64,000 nt of DNA, taken from contig NZ_CP053108.1 of assembly GCF_013009075.1 (NCBI RefSeq), positions 124,001 through 188,000 of the forward strand, given 5' to 3'. Below are positions 26,573-34,390 of the stretch, one piece after another. The notes under the pieces are model-generated. The model saw only the letters and a list, made by a program, of their open reading frames with translations, made no database searches and had not been told where the DNA came from. This DNA comes from Halomonas sp. TA22 (GTDB lineage Bacteria; Pseudomonadota; Gammaproteobacteria; Pseudomonadales; Halomonadaceae). Within the stretch, counting starts at the first letter, position 1. Every line of letters begins with the position of its first letter. The position numbers and the translations under genes are program-made.

Positions 26573-26764
26573 ATGGAGCAGTCCGACTGGTTAAAACAGG
26601 ACTTCGGCGCAATAGGTTCTGGTATGCAAGACGCGGTAAGTGTCGAGTTGGATGACATTCTGGAGCATACAACTAGGTCGGAAGATGAGAGTGACGCGGT
26701 ATACCACTTTTCGACAATGATCGACGCAAGGGATGACCCTATATCTGGTGAAGAGATTTATTAA
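26573..26764 (+). CDS. Small acidic hypothetical protein
   Basis: 63 residues, MEQSDWLKQDFGAIGSGM onward, strongly acidic in its second half (LDDILEHTTRSEDESDAV). No clear Shine-Dalgarno. Its TAA stop is followed directly by the ATG of the next small frame (26765), so the two look like an operon. No family recognised. Confidence 0.35.
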   Translation: MEQSDWLKQDFGAIGSGMQDAVSVELDDILEHTTRSEDESDAVYHFSTMIDARDDPISGEEIY

Positions 26765-26911
26765 ATGCAGCAGGAAGCGGAAAGAATTGGAAAGTCACTT
26801 TCCTATATCGCTCAGAAAAGATTAAAAGATCGTGCAAAAGTCCAAACCGTAGCCAGCCCTGCAGATTCGATACCTGACCTTGCCTCTCGGACGGAGCACA
26901 AGCGCAGGTGA
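26765..26911 (+). CDS. Small basic hypothetical protein
   Basis: 48 residues, MQQEAERIGKSLSYIAQKRL then KDRAKVQTVASP, ending EHKRR. It starts at the base after the stop of the acidic frame upstream. The acidic/basic pairing resembles antitoxin-toxin or DNA-mimic pairs in charge only; there is no homology evidence. Confidence 0.35.
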   Translation: MQQEAERIGKSLSYIAQKRLKDRAKVQTVASPADSIPDLASRTEHKRR

Positions 26912-26916
26912 AGTTT

Positions 26917-26945
26917 GGCGACGCCTGTTTCGTTGCGGCGTCGCC
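26917..26945. repeat. Perfect 9-bp inverted repeat
   Basis: GGCGACGCC (26917-26925), 11-nt loop, GGCGTCGCC (26937-26945), 6 bp after the small basic frame. It may terminate that pair or be the core of a degenerate attC; GCGTTATAT (26974-26982) further on resembles a right attC box. No T tract follows. Confidence 0.5.
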
Positions 26946-27083
26946 TCCACCACAAAGGCGCGCATGCTGGCTGGCGTTATATCAGGGACTTCTCAAGGTC
27001 CGCTTTTGGCCGTTAGTTGACCTAAGGCTGTACACCTCCAACGTATCGTCACTTACCATGGCGCTAACCACCCACTCGCTGCA

Positions 27084-27183
27084 CTACCACCTCTGCAACA
27101 GCCCCTGCTCGGTACGCAGCTGGCGCACCAGTTTGCCGAGTTCTTCGCTGTGGCGAATGGGAGTGCCCAAGTGGGCAGGGGAG
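27084..27183 (-). pseudogene. C-terminal gene remnant at the island's right edge
   Basis: Reading leftward, an open frame without a start gives HLGTPIRHSEELGKLVRQLR then TEQGLLQRW and TAG (27084-27086). It looks like the helical C terminus of a regulator or coiled-coil protein. Family not identified. It lies just beyond the terminator of the oxidoreductase gene, where accessory sequence meets the core. Confidence 0.25.
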
Positions 27184-27197
27184 TTGGTAGACAGCTT

Positions 27198-27226
27198 AAA
27201 GCGGGCGCCACAAGGGCGCCCGCTTT
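27198..27226. terminator. Bidirectional terminator after the DadA-like gene
   Basis: AAAGCGGGCGCC (27198-27209), loop ACAAG, GGCGCCCGCTTT (27215-27226). The A/T-flanked 12-bp stem can act in both directions; it lies 17 bp past the stop of the minus-strand oxidoreductase gene. Confidence 0.8.
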
Positions 27227-27242
27227 CGTTGTGACCTCACAG

Positions 27243-28484
27243 TCAGAAGCGATCGACGCGGAACGGCGTCATATCCACCTCGGGCGCTTCGCCATCCATC
27301 ATCTGGGCGAGCAGCTCGCCTGTGGCCGGGCCCAGGGTAAAGCCCTGGTGGCCGTGGCCGAAGGCGAGCCATAACCCTTCCTTGTCGGGGGCGGGGCCGA
27401 TCACCGGCTTCATGTCAGGCAGGCAGGGCCGGGCGCCTTTCCAGGGCTGGCTGTCGCGACGCTTGCCCAGCGGGAACAGCTTGCGTGCCACCTTCTCGGC
27501 GGCGGCCAGCTGCTTGTACTGGGGCGGCGAGTCCAGGTTGGCAAGCTCGGCGCCGGTGGTCAGGCGAATCCCGGCGCGCATCGGTTCGAGCAGGAAGCCC
27601 TTCTCGGCGTCCATCACCCAGTGGTTGAGCTTGGCCTCTCCTTCGGCGGAGTAGTGCATGTGGTAGCCGCGCTTCACGAACAGCGGCACTTTCATGCCCA
27701 GTCTTCCCAGCAGCTCTCCGGCCCAGGGCCCCAGGGCCACCACCACCTGCTCCGCCTCCAGGGGGCCTTCGCTGGTATTGACTCGCCAGCCGCCATCCAC
27801 CTGGAGCACGTCCTCGACGCTGGCCTTCATCACATGGCCGCCCTGTTCGGCAAAGCTGCGGGCGTAGGCCTGCACCAGGCCACCCGGGTCCGAGACCATC
27901 CAGGGCTGCGCCCAGTGGATCGCCCCGATCAGCCCCTTGCCCAGGTGCGGCTCCTTGGCGTAGAGCGCCTCGGCGTCCAGCACCTCGTACTCCACTCCGA
28001 AGCGCTCGTGGTTCTCCTGGGCTTCTTTCTGGCGCTCCTCGAACTCCTTGCGGGTGCGGTAAAGCTCCAGCCAGCCGCCCTTGCGCACCAGCGCCTCGGC
28101 GCCGGCGGCCTCGATCATCGGCGCGTGGGCATCCTGGCAGCGCATGATCAGCGACGCCCACTCGCGAACGATGCGCTCGTAGCGTTCGCCACTCGAGTTC
28201 AACCAGTAGTTCAGCAGCGGGCCCGCTGCGCTCATCATGCCGGTGGGGCGGTAGCGGATGTCCACCTCGCGGTTGGGCAGCACCCGCAGCAGGGTGCCGA
28301 TATCACGGGGGAAGGCATAAGGGCGCACCGCCTCGCGCTGGATGATGCCGGCATTGCCGAAGGAGGTCTCGAGCCCCGGCTCGCGGCGGTCCACCAGCGT
28401 GACGTCATGGCCGCGACGCACCAGATGCCAGGCCACCGATACGCCGACCATGCCGGCACCAAGAACGATGATATTGCGGGCCAT
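27243..28484 (-). CDS. DadA-like D-amino-acid dehydrogenase (FAD)
   Basis: A 413-residue FAD-dependent oxidoreductase of the DAO/DadA family, membrane-associated enzymes that oxidise D-amino acids to 2-oxoacids. The N-terminal Rossmann motif is VLGAGMVGVSVAWHL, with SFGNAGIIQ and the C-terminal FGHGHQGFTLGPATG flavin-contact segment. ATG 28484 has GGGAG 7 nt upstream and gives the normal start two residues before the nucleotide-binding strand. It stands alone, so substrate (D-alanine or other) cannot be read from context. Confidence 0.85.
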   Translation of the reverse strand: MARNIIVLGAGMVGVSVAWHLVRRGHDVTLVDRREPGLETSFGNAGIIQREAVRPYAFPRDIGTLLRVLPNREVDIRYRPTGMMSAAGPLLNYWLNSSGERYERIVREWASLIMRCQDAHAPMIEAAGAEALVRKGGWLELYRTRKEFEERQKEAQENHERFGVEYEVLDAEALYAKEPHLGKGLIGAIHWAQPWMVSDPGGLVQAYARSFAEQGGHVMKASVEDVLQVDGGWRVNTSEGPLEAEQVVVALGPWAGELLGRLGMKVPLFVKRGYHMHYSAEGEAKLNHWVMDAEKGFLLEPMRAGIRLTTGAELANLDSPPQYKQLAAAEKVARKLFPLGKRRDSQPWKGARPCLPDMKPVIGPAPDKEGLWLAFGHGHQGFTLGPATGELLAQMMDGEAPEVDMTPFRVDRF

Positions 28485-28724
28485 GAGAGTCTCCCTGCCG
28501 ATGATTCGGAAGCTCCGCGGCGGGCAGAGCCTGTCATGTGCGGAGCTTATCAGCACTTGTCATAAAAACGGCGATGTGCCGATAATTAAGACGAAGTGGC
28601 TATATTGACATATTAATGCAGAATATTTGCCCGAATCTTTGGGGGTAAATGGAGCTTTTGATTATGGCTGACGCTTGGCCCTTCTCGCGTCATTGTCGGA
28701 TAGTATAGGTGCTGCCTGACGGCC

Positions 28725-28743
28725 TCCATGGTCTGACCATGGA
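28725..28743. promoter_or_regulatory. 19-bp perfect palindrome
   Basis: TCCATGGTC-T-GACCATGGA, a perfect 9-bp inverted repeat around one base. It lies 240 bp upstream of the DadA-like gene and 110 bp from the hipA remnant. Could be an operator; no regulator is obvious. Confidence 0.5.
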
Positions 28744-28853
28744 CGGTGGGGCGGGTGCTTAAGCTGGTGGGGTCAACTGCCCCCGACTGCCCACCGCTCC
28801 GGCAGCTTGCTGCAGTTGCTTAGCAGCCGCTGCTGCAGCCTCTCCAGCAGCGT

Positions 28854-29072
28854 TTACTCGGTGCCTTGGTGTGTCTCTGCGCTCAGGGTGGCGAGGGTAG
28901 TGTCGATGGCTGCCGGCATGCGTTCGGCGAGTTCGAGGCCTTGCTTGATGAAGTAACGTGGCTGGAATCGCATCGAGCGTGCCAGCGCTTCGAGTTGCGA
29001 GCGTTCGATACGGTTGGGGCGAGCCTCACCATCAATGCGAAACGTGAAGCGGCGTGCGAGGCCGCTGTAGAG
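28854..29072 (-). pseudogene. C-terminal remnant of a HipA-like toxin kinase
   Basis: The minus-strand frame reads YSGLARRFTFRIDGEARPNR, then LEALARSMRFQPRYFIKQGL, ELAERMPAAIDTTL and stops at TAA 28854-28856. This resembles the C-terminal helical part of HipA-type Ser/Thr kinases of type II toxin-antitoxin systems. In-frame sequence past the stop (LLERLQQRLL) still looks HipA-like, suggesting a nonsense change. The catalytic core is missing. A hipB-like remnant lies at 29811-29989 on the same strand, and vapBC occupies the space between. Confidence 0.45.
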
Positions 29073-29100
29073 TCATGGAAATCCCATCTGATCCACCGCT

Positions 29101-29160
29101 TGCATATGTCTTGCATATGCATGGTGCGGCTACTATAGTGCCATATGTAAAGCATGTGCG
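29101..29160 (+). promoter_or_regulatory. vapBC promoter-operator
   Basis: TTGCAT (29111-29116) and TATAGT (29134-29139) with 17-bp spacing form a promoter 35 bp before vapB. It is embedded in repeated CATATG/TTGCATATG elements and GCCATATGTAAAGCATGTGC (29140-29159), as expected for an AbrB-type autorepressor site. Confidence 0.55.
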
Positions 29161-29173
29161 TGGGGTGAGAGAA

Positions 29174-29404
29174 ATGCGTACCGTGTCAATATTCAAGAAT
29201 GGCAAGAATCAGGCAGTCCGACTGCCCGCCGACATGGCCTATGAAGGCATTGGGGAGCTGGAAATCACGAGGGAGGGAGATGTGATCACCCTTCGCCCTG
29301 TTCGGCCTTCCTGGGCGTCTCTGCATGACTTGCCGAAAGCTGACGACGACTTCCTGAAAGAACGGCCAACAGTCGTGGGCGATGAAGGTAGGTTCCATCT
29401 GTGA
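29174..29404 (+). CDS. vapB: VapB-type antitoxin (AbrB/SpoVT fold)
   Basis: A 76-residue antitoxin with the swapped-hairpin AbrB DNA-binding domain at its N terminus (MRTVSIFKNGKNQAVRLPAD) and a C-terminal toxin-binding tail. The ATG at 29174 is the canonical start for the family; the longer in-frame extension would cover the promoter. Its TGA overlaps the GTG start of vapC, so translation is coupled. It should neutralise VapC and repress the operon with it. Confidence 0.88.
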   Translation: MRTVSIFKNGKNQAVRLPADMAYEGIGELEITREGDVITLRPVRPSWASLHDLPKADDDFLKERPTVVGDEGRFHL

Positions 29405-29820
29405 CTACCTACATGCTCGATACATGCATCTGCTCATTCATCATGCGTGAGCACCCAGCATCGGTGATCCAGCGCTTGACCACTGAAGTTGAGAAGGGCA
29501 ATCGGATAGTCGTTTCTGCCATCACCTACGCCGAGATGCGTTATGGTCAGCTCGGCAAGAAGGCATCAGCCAAGCACAAGATATTGGTCGATGAGTTCGT
29601 GAAGCGTCTTGATGCCGTATTGGCGTGGGATCAGCCAGCAGTGGATGCGACGGTGGAGGTCATGGGCGACCTGACCAGTGCTGGGACGCCCATCGGACCT
29701 AACGACACAGCGATAGCAGGACACGCAATTGCCTCTGGCTGTACGTTGGTGACCAACAACGTTCGTGAATTCGGCCGTGTTAAAGCCTTAGTTTACGAAG
29801 ACTGGTGTCATTATTCATGA
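29401..29820 (+). CDS. vapC: VapC-type PIN-domain ribonuclease toxin
   Basis: A 139-residue PIN nuclease. The acidic metal ligands are in place: Asp7 (YMLDTCI), Glu45 (ITYAEM) and Asp102 (GPNDTAIAGHA), with the C-terminal TNNVREFGRV. In enterobacteria VapC of this subtype cleaves initiator tRNA. It starts at GTG 29401, overlapping the vapB stop by 4 nt. Its 3' end overlaps the end of a hipB-like remnant on the opposite strand. Confidence 0.92.
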   Translation: MTTYMLDTCICSFIMREHPASVIQRLTTEVEKGNRIVVSAITYAEMRYGQLGKKASAKHKILVDEFVKRLDAVLAWDQPAVDATVEVMGDLTSAGTPIGPNDTAIAGHAIASGCTLVTNNVREFGRVKALVYEDWCHYS

Positions 29821-29989
29821 CGGCTGCCACCCTTGCGCCGCACTACGACCTCGAGCCTCATCAGGCCCAGCACGTCCAACACCTTTTGCAGTTGCAGGGT
29901 CGGTTTGCCGCGCTCCAGGCGACGATGAAGCGGTTGCCGGTGCCGGCCGTTGCTTTTACAGGCGGCGGCGGGGATGCTTTAGTAAGCAT
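29811..29989 (-). pseudogene. HipB-like antitoxin remnant
   Basis: From ATG 29989 the minus strand reads MLTKASPPPPVKATAGTGNR, then after a frame change RLERGKPTLQLQKVLDVLGL, ending VVVRRKGGSRHE and TAA 29811. The second part is the typical C-terminal half of a HipB-type Xre/Cro antitoxin. The helix-turn-helix region is reduced and the frame is broken. It would have preceded the hipA remnant at 28854-29072 before vapBC came between them. Confidence 0.5.
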
Positions 29990-30040
29990 GTGCTGAACGT
30001 CACCGATATGACCCATTGAAGCTCGTGCAAGGAGCACGCT

Positions 30041-30655
30041 ATGCCGCTGGAACTGTGGCTTTCCTTCTGTTTGGCCTCGCTGTTGATCATCGTTTCGCCC
30101 GGCCCCGCCGTGGCCCTGCTGGTCACTACCGGGATCAACCGAGGGCGACGCGCTGCCCTAGCCATGCTGCCTGGTTTCTTCCTGGGGGATTTGCTGGCCA
30201 TGACCCTGTCGTTTGCCGGGGTCGGTGCGCTGCTGATGGCCTCCGCCGAGCTGTTCCAGCTCTTCAAATGGCTCGGGGCCGCCTATCTGCTTTATCTAGG
30301 CATCAAGATGTGGCGCGAGGCCGGCCAACTGGGCGAACTGCAGCCTACAGGCACGGATATTCGTCTCGGTACCGCCAAGGCGTTTCTGGTCACCGTGCTG
30401 AACCCCAAGAGCCTGGCCTTCTTCATGGCCTTCATGCCCCAGTTCGTGGCGCCCAGCCAGCCCCTGCTGCCGCAGTTGGTCATCCTATTCTCGACCTTCC
30501 TGGTCATCGGCGTGCTCAGCGATCTCGCCTTCACCTTCCTGGCCACCAGCGGCGGCCGGGTGCTGAGTGCTCGGTTGCGCCGCATCCTGCACCGCACCGG
30601 TGCCGGCAGCCTGATCGGGGCGAGTGCCCTGGTCGCTGCCATGCGGCGGCCTTGA
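30041..30655 (+). CDS. LysE/RhtB-family amino-acid exporter
   Basis: A 204-residue inner-membrane translocator with about six helices and the family start segment IVSPGPAVALLVTTGINRGR, followed by GFFLGDLLAM and the NPKSLAFFMAFMPQF loop. Exports amino acids or analogues such as homoserine/threonine; the substrate is not deducible. AAGGAG lies 7 nt before the ATG. Stands alone. Confidence 0.88.
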   Translation: MPLELWLSFCLASLLIIVSPGPAVALLVTTGINRGRRAALAMLPGFFLGDLLAMTLSFAGVGALLMASAELFQLFKWLGAAYLLYLGIKMWREAGQLGELQPTGTDIRLGTAKAFLVTVLNPKSLAFFMAFMPQFVAPSQPLLPQLVILFSTFLVIGVLSDLAFTFLATSGGRVLSARLRRILHRTGAGSLIGASALVAAMRRP

Positions 30656-30765
30656 GGGCATTCGCCAGGTTGAAGTGGTTATCGAACCCCCAGGTGACCA
30701 TCAATCGTCGCTCCATCTTGCCGCGTTCTAGCTAAGTGGAGCGTGAGAAGCGCAGAGTATCGGTC

Positions 30766-30924
30766 TCAAGGTTGGCGCCCACGGCGCCGGAATCGAAGGC
30801 GTGATAAGGCCTTCCGAAATCCACGCCAGGCACCGCTAAACAGCTTGGCAAAGAGGCCTGCGCGCAACCGGGCATTGCGCTGCTCGATTTCGCGCATTTT
30901 CGGATCCGGGTTGTGGAAGGCCAT
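30766..30924 (-). CDS. Small basic hypothetical protein
   Basis: 52 residues, MAFHNPDPKMREIEQRNARL then RAGLFAKLFSGAW, with an Arg-rich end (LSRLRFRRRGR). The helical, amphipathic, strongly basic character suggests a real small protein, but the ribosome site is poor and no family is recognised. It lies in the 420-bp gap between the LysE and SnoaL-like genes, which otherwise holds nothing evident. Confidence 0.35.
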   Translation of the reverse strand: MAFHNPDPKMREIEQRNARLRAGLFAKLFSGAWRGFRKALSRLRFRRRGRQP

Positions 30925-31077
30925 GACTATCACCCCGCTGCTGTCGCAAGCACACTTGATGCATAGCACGGGGTTGCAGCGACTGTCGAGCCACGTGGCT
31001 GTAAGTGGGTAGATTGAGCATGTAGAGGGTGGCCATCGCGACCTGGCTGCGCCAGGGCTCCAAGAGGGGGAAGCAGG

Positions 31078-31488
31078 ATGAGAACAGCAGGCGATGTGGT
31101 GCGCGAATTCTGGCGGCTGATGGCAACCAATGACTTTTACTCGGTCATGGCGGTGCTTGTGTCGGAATTCGTTCTCGAATGGCCGCAGTCCAACGAGCGC
31201 ATCCGCGGCGCTGAGCGTTTCGCACGGATGAATGCCGAATACCCGGCCCATGGCCGTTGGCAGTTCACGCTGAATCGCGTCGTCGAGGGTGACGGTGAGG
31301 TGGTGACGGAAGTCGCCATCACCGATGGTGTCCAGTCGGCAACGGCGATCTCCTTTTTCACGGTAGAGAAGGGAAGGATTATCCGGCTGGTCGAATACTG
31401 GCCCGAGCCCTACTCGGCCCCCGTGGGCAGGGCACATCTCGTCGAGCCGATGCCATCACGGGCCTTCCGTGGCGCCGGGCAGCGCTGA
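31078..31488 (+). CDS. SnoaL-like/NTF2-fold protein
   Basis: A 136-residue NTF2-like protein of the SnoaL polyketide-cyclase-like superfamily: MRTAGDVVREFWRLMATNDF, a helix entering the cone fold, then strands ending in IIRLVEYWPEPY, the usual family signature. These proteins hydrolyse, isomerise or simply bind small molecules, so no activity can be named. A G-rich ribosome site (GGGGGAAG) precedes the ATG. It is convergent with the VOC gene. Confidence 0.75.
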   Translation: MRTAGDVVREFWRLMATNDFYSVMAVLVSEFVLEWPQSNERIRGAERFARMNAEYPAHGRWQFTLNRVVEGDGEVVTEVAITDGVQSATAISFFTVEKGRIIRLVEYWPEPYSAPVGRAHLVEPMPSRAFRGAGQR

Positions 31489-31506
31489 ACATGGCTTGTC
31501 GTCAAG

Positions 31507-31923
31507 TTAGTGCGGGTGCGGCAGGATTTCGTTGAACTCCAGCACATTCAGATCGGGGTCGCGGATGAAGCAGACATTGCGGCGTCCGTGGCCCATCATG
31601 ACTGGCCCCTCGGTGATCTTGGTCCCTTCATGCGTCAGCCATGCCACCAGTTCGTCCATGCTCTCGACGATGAAGGCGGCATGGGTGTAGCCGGGCCGTT
31701 TGATCGGCGCGTCCAGCAGCACGTTGCCTTCCTCGGCAAGCTCGCCGTTGTAGATCAGGTGGATGCGCAGGCCTGACGGATGCACGAGGCCGCAGGCCTT
31801 GGCCTCGGGGGCAAACTCTCCGGGATCGCGCAGGAAACCGAGCTTGGCGTAGAAGGATTCCGCTGTGGCGAGATCGGTGACGCGGATGCCTATATGGTCG
31901 AGATGAAGCGTGTCAAAACGCAT
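31507..31923 (-). CDS. VOC-family (glyoxalase-like) metalloenzyme
   Basis: 138 residues with two beta-alpha-beta-beta-beta modules: LDHIGIRVTDLATAESFYAK holds the first metal-ligand His, HAAFIVESMDEL the second module, and DPDLNVLEFNEI the terminal Glu ligand. Candidates are glyoxalase I-type lyase, dioxygenase or thiol transferase. AAGGAG sits 8 nt before the ATG. It is 29 bp downstream of a glutathione S-transferase gene on the same strand, so a glutathione-linked detoxification operon is likely. Confidence 0.85.
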   Translation of the reverse strand: MRFDTLHLDHIGIRVTDLATAESFYAKLGFLRDPGEFAPEAKACGLVHPSGLRIHLIYNGELAEEGNVLLDAPIKRPGYTHAAFIVESMDELVAWLTHEGTKITEGPVMMGHGRRNVCFIRDPDLNVLEFNEILPHPH

Positions 31924-31952
31924 GGTAATGACTCCTTGAGGAAGTGGCCTGC

Positions 31953-32567
31953 TCAGACATTGAGTCCGGCGCGGGTGCGCTGGAAGGGGATGAAACCGGG
32001 GAGGCCTTCGATCTGGCGCAGCCAGGCCTGGACTCTGGGGTAGCCGGTGAGGTCGACGTTGCCCTCGGGGGCCCGTTCGATGTAGCTGTAGAGCGCGATG
32101 TCGGCGATGCTCGGCTCTGCCGTTGCGGCGATCCAGCGCTGGCCTTCCAGCGTCCGCTCCATGACGGCGAGCGTGGCGTGGGCGCGCTCGATCACCTCCT
32201 CGGGGCGGAAGGGTACACCGAATACGGTGATAAGCCGGGCGGCGCAGGCGCCATAGGCGACCTTGCCGGCCGCGACCGAGAGCCACCGCTGTACCCGCGC
32301 CTCGTTGGCGGGATCGGTCGGCAGCCAATGGGAAGAACCGATCTTCCTCGCCACATAGACGAGAATCGCCAGCGAGTCCGCGATGATGATGCCGTTGTCG
32401 TCGAGCACCGGTACTTCACCGAAGGCATTGAGCGCGAGAAATTCCGGTTGCTTGTGGGCGCCGGCCGCCAGATCGACCTCGATCAGTTCATGCTCGACTC
32501 CGGCAAGGGAGAGAAACAGGGCGGCGCGATGGGCGTGCCCTGAGAGAGCGTAATGGTAGAGCTTCAT
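31953..32567 (-). CDS. Glutathione S-transferase
   Basis: A 204-residue cytosolic GST. Thioredoxin-like N-terminal domain (1 to about 78) with [20 protein letters not shown], the cis-Pro motif GEVPVL and the glutathione-contact [11 protein letters not shown]; all-helical C-terminal domain with [17 protein letters not shown] precedes the ATG. First gene of the GST-VOC pair and divergent from a LysR regulator, which probably controls it. Confidence 0.9.
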   Translation of the reverse strand: MKLYHYALSGHAHRAALFLSLAGVEHELIEVDLAAGAHKQPEFLALNAFGEVPVLDDNGIIIADSLAILVYVARKIGSSHWLPTDPANEARVQRWLSVAAGKVAYGACAARLITVFGVPFRPEEVIERAHATLAVMERTLEGQRWIAATAEPSIADIALYSYIERAPEGNVDLTGYPRVQAWLRQIEGLPGFIPFQRTRAGLNV

Positions 32568-32602
32568 GACAATTGTCCTCCTGCAGACGAAGCCTCATTC
32601 TG

Positions 32603-32624
32603 TCTCTCGCTTGAAGGCGAGAGA
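32603..32624. promoter_or_regulatory. Inverted repeat in the GST//lysR divergent promoter
   Basis: TCTCTCGC (32603-32610), 6-nt loop, GCGAGAGA (32617-32624). A perfect 8-bp inverted repeat between two divergent starts, a likely operator for the LysR protein encoded at 32704. Confidence 0.5.
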
Positions 32625-32703
32625 ATCCGTCAGAATCACACTTCATCATTGCGATAACCGATAATAATGCTCGGCGATGGACGAGCGATGGACAGGAGGC
32701 GCA

Positions 32704-33591
32704 ATGGACAGGCTGCGAACGCTAAGGACCTTCATCTGCGTAGCGGAACAATCGAGCTTCGCCGAAGCGGGGCGGCGGATGAACATGTCGCCCACCACCG
32801 TGACACGGACCATCGCGGCGCTGGAGGCGAGCCTTGGCGTTCAGCTGTTGATGCGCACCACGCGCAGCGTTCGGCTGACCGAGGAGGGGGCACTGTTCCT
32901 GGAGCGATGCCGGGCAGGGCTTGCCGAGATCGACGGGGCGTTCGATATCGTCCGTGGTGGCCGCGCGACGCCGCGAGGCACCCTGACGGTGACGGCGCCG
33001 GTCATGTTCGGCCGGCTGCACGTGCTGCCGGTGGTGGTCGAGCTGCTGCGGCAGTATCCCGAGCTTCAGGTCAGGCTCCTGCTGCTGGATCGGGTGGTTC
33101 GCCTGGTCGATGAGGGCATCGACGTTGCCGTTCGCATCGCCGAGTTGCCGGACAGCTCGCTGCACATGCTGCAAGTCGGTCAGGTGCGGCGAGTGCTGAG
33201 TGCGAGCCCGGCCTATCTCGCCGCGCGTGGCAGGCCGACGTCGCTGACCGATCTTCGCGATCATGACCTGATCTGGATAGAGGATGAGGCCGGGCCGCAT
33301 CGCGGGTGGGGCCTCGATGAGGTTCGGCGATCCGGAAGCCCCGCCAGACTGACAGTCAACCATATGGACGCGGCCATTGCCGCTGCGGTCGCCGGGCTCG
33401 GCGTGGTGCGAACGCTCTCCTACCAAGTCGCCGATGATGTCGCGGCAGGGAGGCTCGAGCATATCCTGAATGACGATGCCGCCCCGGCGCTGCCGATTTC
33501 CTTGCTGTTCCAGAGCGGTCGCAGAGATCATCCGAACGTGCGCGCCTTCATCGATGCCGCCAAGCAGCACTTGCAGGGGGTATCGCTGTAG
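32704..33591 (+). CDS. LysR-family transcriptional regulator
   Basis: A 295-residue LTTR. N-terminal winged helix (SFAEAGRRMNMSPTTVTRTI; ALEASLGVQLLMRTTRSVRL) and a C-terminal periplasmic-binding-like effector domain. AGGAGG lies 5 nt before ATG 32704. By position it regulates the divergent GST-VOC operon; inducer unknown. Confidence 0.9.
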   Translation: MDRLRTLRTFICVAEQSSFAEAGRRMNMSPTTVTRTIAALEASLGVQLLMRTTRSVRLTEEGALFLERCRAGLAEIDGAFDIVRGGRATPRGTLTVTAPVMFGRLHVLPVVVELLRQYPELQVRLLLLDRVVRLVDEGIDVAVRIAELPDSSLHMLQVGQVRRVLSASPAYLAARGRPTSLTDLRDHDLIWIEDEAGPHRGWGLDEVRRSGSPARLTVNHMDAAIAAAVAGLGVVRTLSYQVADDVAAGRLEHILNDDAAPALPISLLFQSGRRDHPNVRAFIDAAKQHLQGVSL

Positions 33592-33679
33592 CCGGTGCGG
33601 TGGCGATGTTAGACATCGGTTCACCAATGCTGTGGCTAGCTGTCCTCATTTTTCCGCACCTTAGGCGTGTTGCTTTAGT

Positions 33680-33889
33680 CTGCTTGGGCCGATTCGGCTG
33701 ACCAACGCATTGATCGACCACCTGATAAGCCAGCCAGACGCGGTAATCGTAAACGTATCGTCCGGCCTTGCCTTCGTCCCGCTGAGCGCCACGCCAACCT
33801 ACAGCGCCACCAAGGCGGCGCTTCACTCCTATTCGGTCTCCCTGCGCGAACAGCTCAAGGGCAAGGTCGAGATGCTCAACGCGCTGTGA
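33680..33889 (+). pseudogene. Short-chain dehydrogenase (SDR) fragment
   Basis: An open stretch without a start reads [33 protein letters not shown] and [20 protein letters not shown], i.e. the catalytic Ser and YxxxK core of a DltE-like SDR. The Rossmann N terminus is missing and the C terminus ends early at TGA 33887. It lies directly before IS30 debris, so insertion or deletion likely destroyed it. Confidence 0.7.
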
Positions 33890-33989
33890 GCGCGAGCGCA
33901 TCTCAGTATCGGCCTACGCCACTCGCTTGCCGATGGCGCAAGGCCGCACAGTCCGGCGCTAGACCTCCCTGGTGGTCGGGGCTTGCGAT

Positions 33990-34308
33990 CTCTGCGCCTG
34001 TCCATGACTTACAACCAAGGCCGAGAGATGGTGAAACGTGCCGAATTACTCAGAAAACCGGTACAGCGATCTATTTCGCTGACCCACATAGCCCATGGCA
34101 GCGGGGTTCCAACGCGAATACCAATGGCCTGTTGCGGCAGTACCCGCCCAAGGGCACAGACCTCTCGATCTACCGCCAGGAAGAGCTCGACGAGATCGCC
34201 AACTCACTGAATACACGGTCACGCAAAACACTGAACTGGCGACCGCCGCTGGAAGTCTACGCCGAAGTGCTCAAGAAGTCGGTCGCCGGCCCGAGCACAC
34301 TTCAATAG
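33990..34308 (+). pseudogene. IS30-family transposase remnant
   Basis: Two frames together give the C-terminal half of an IS30 transposase: LSMTYNQGREMVKRAEL, then after a one-base shift near 34048 TQKTGTAIYFADPHSPWQRG and YRQEELDEIANSLNTRSRKT with the last DDE glutamate region. No N terminus and no terminal inverted repeats were identified. Confidence 0.8.
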
Positions 34309-34390
34309 CGTTGCTGGAACTTGAGATCACCCTCTTGCTGTCAGCAGAAGATAACTCCTATAACTCATTTTATCATGCGGAACCCTATGC

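Noticed and set aside
26339-27242. Right-hand integrase or transposase gene for the island
   Set aside because: No tyrosine recombinase or DDE motif was found on either strand in the island; mobility genes seen at 34 and 36 kb are unrelated IS debris.
29805-29996. 63-codon plus-strand frame after vapC
   Set aside because: It is the shadow of the hipB-like remnant on the other strand.
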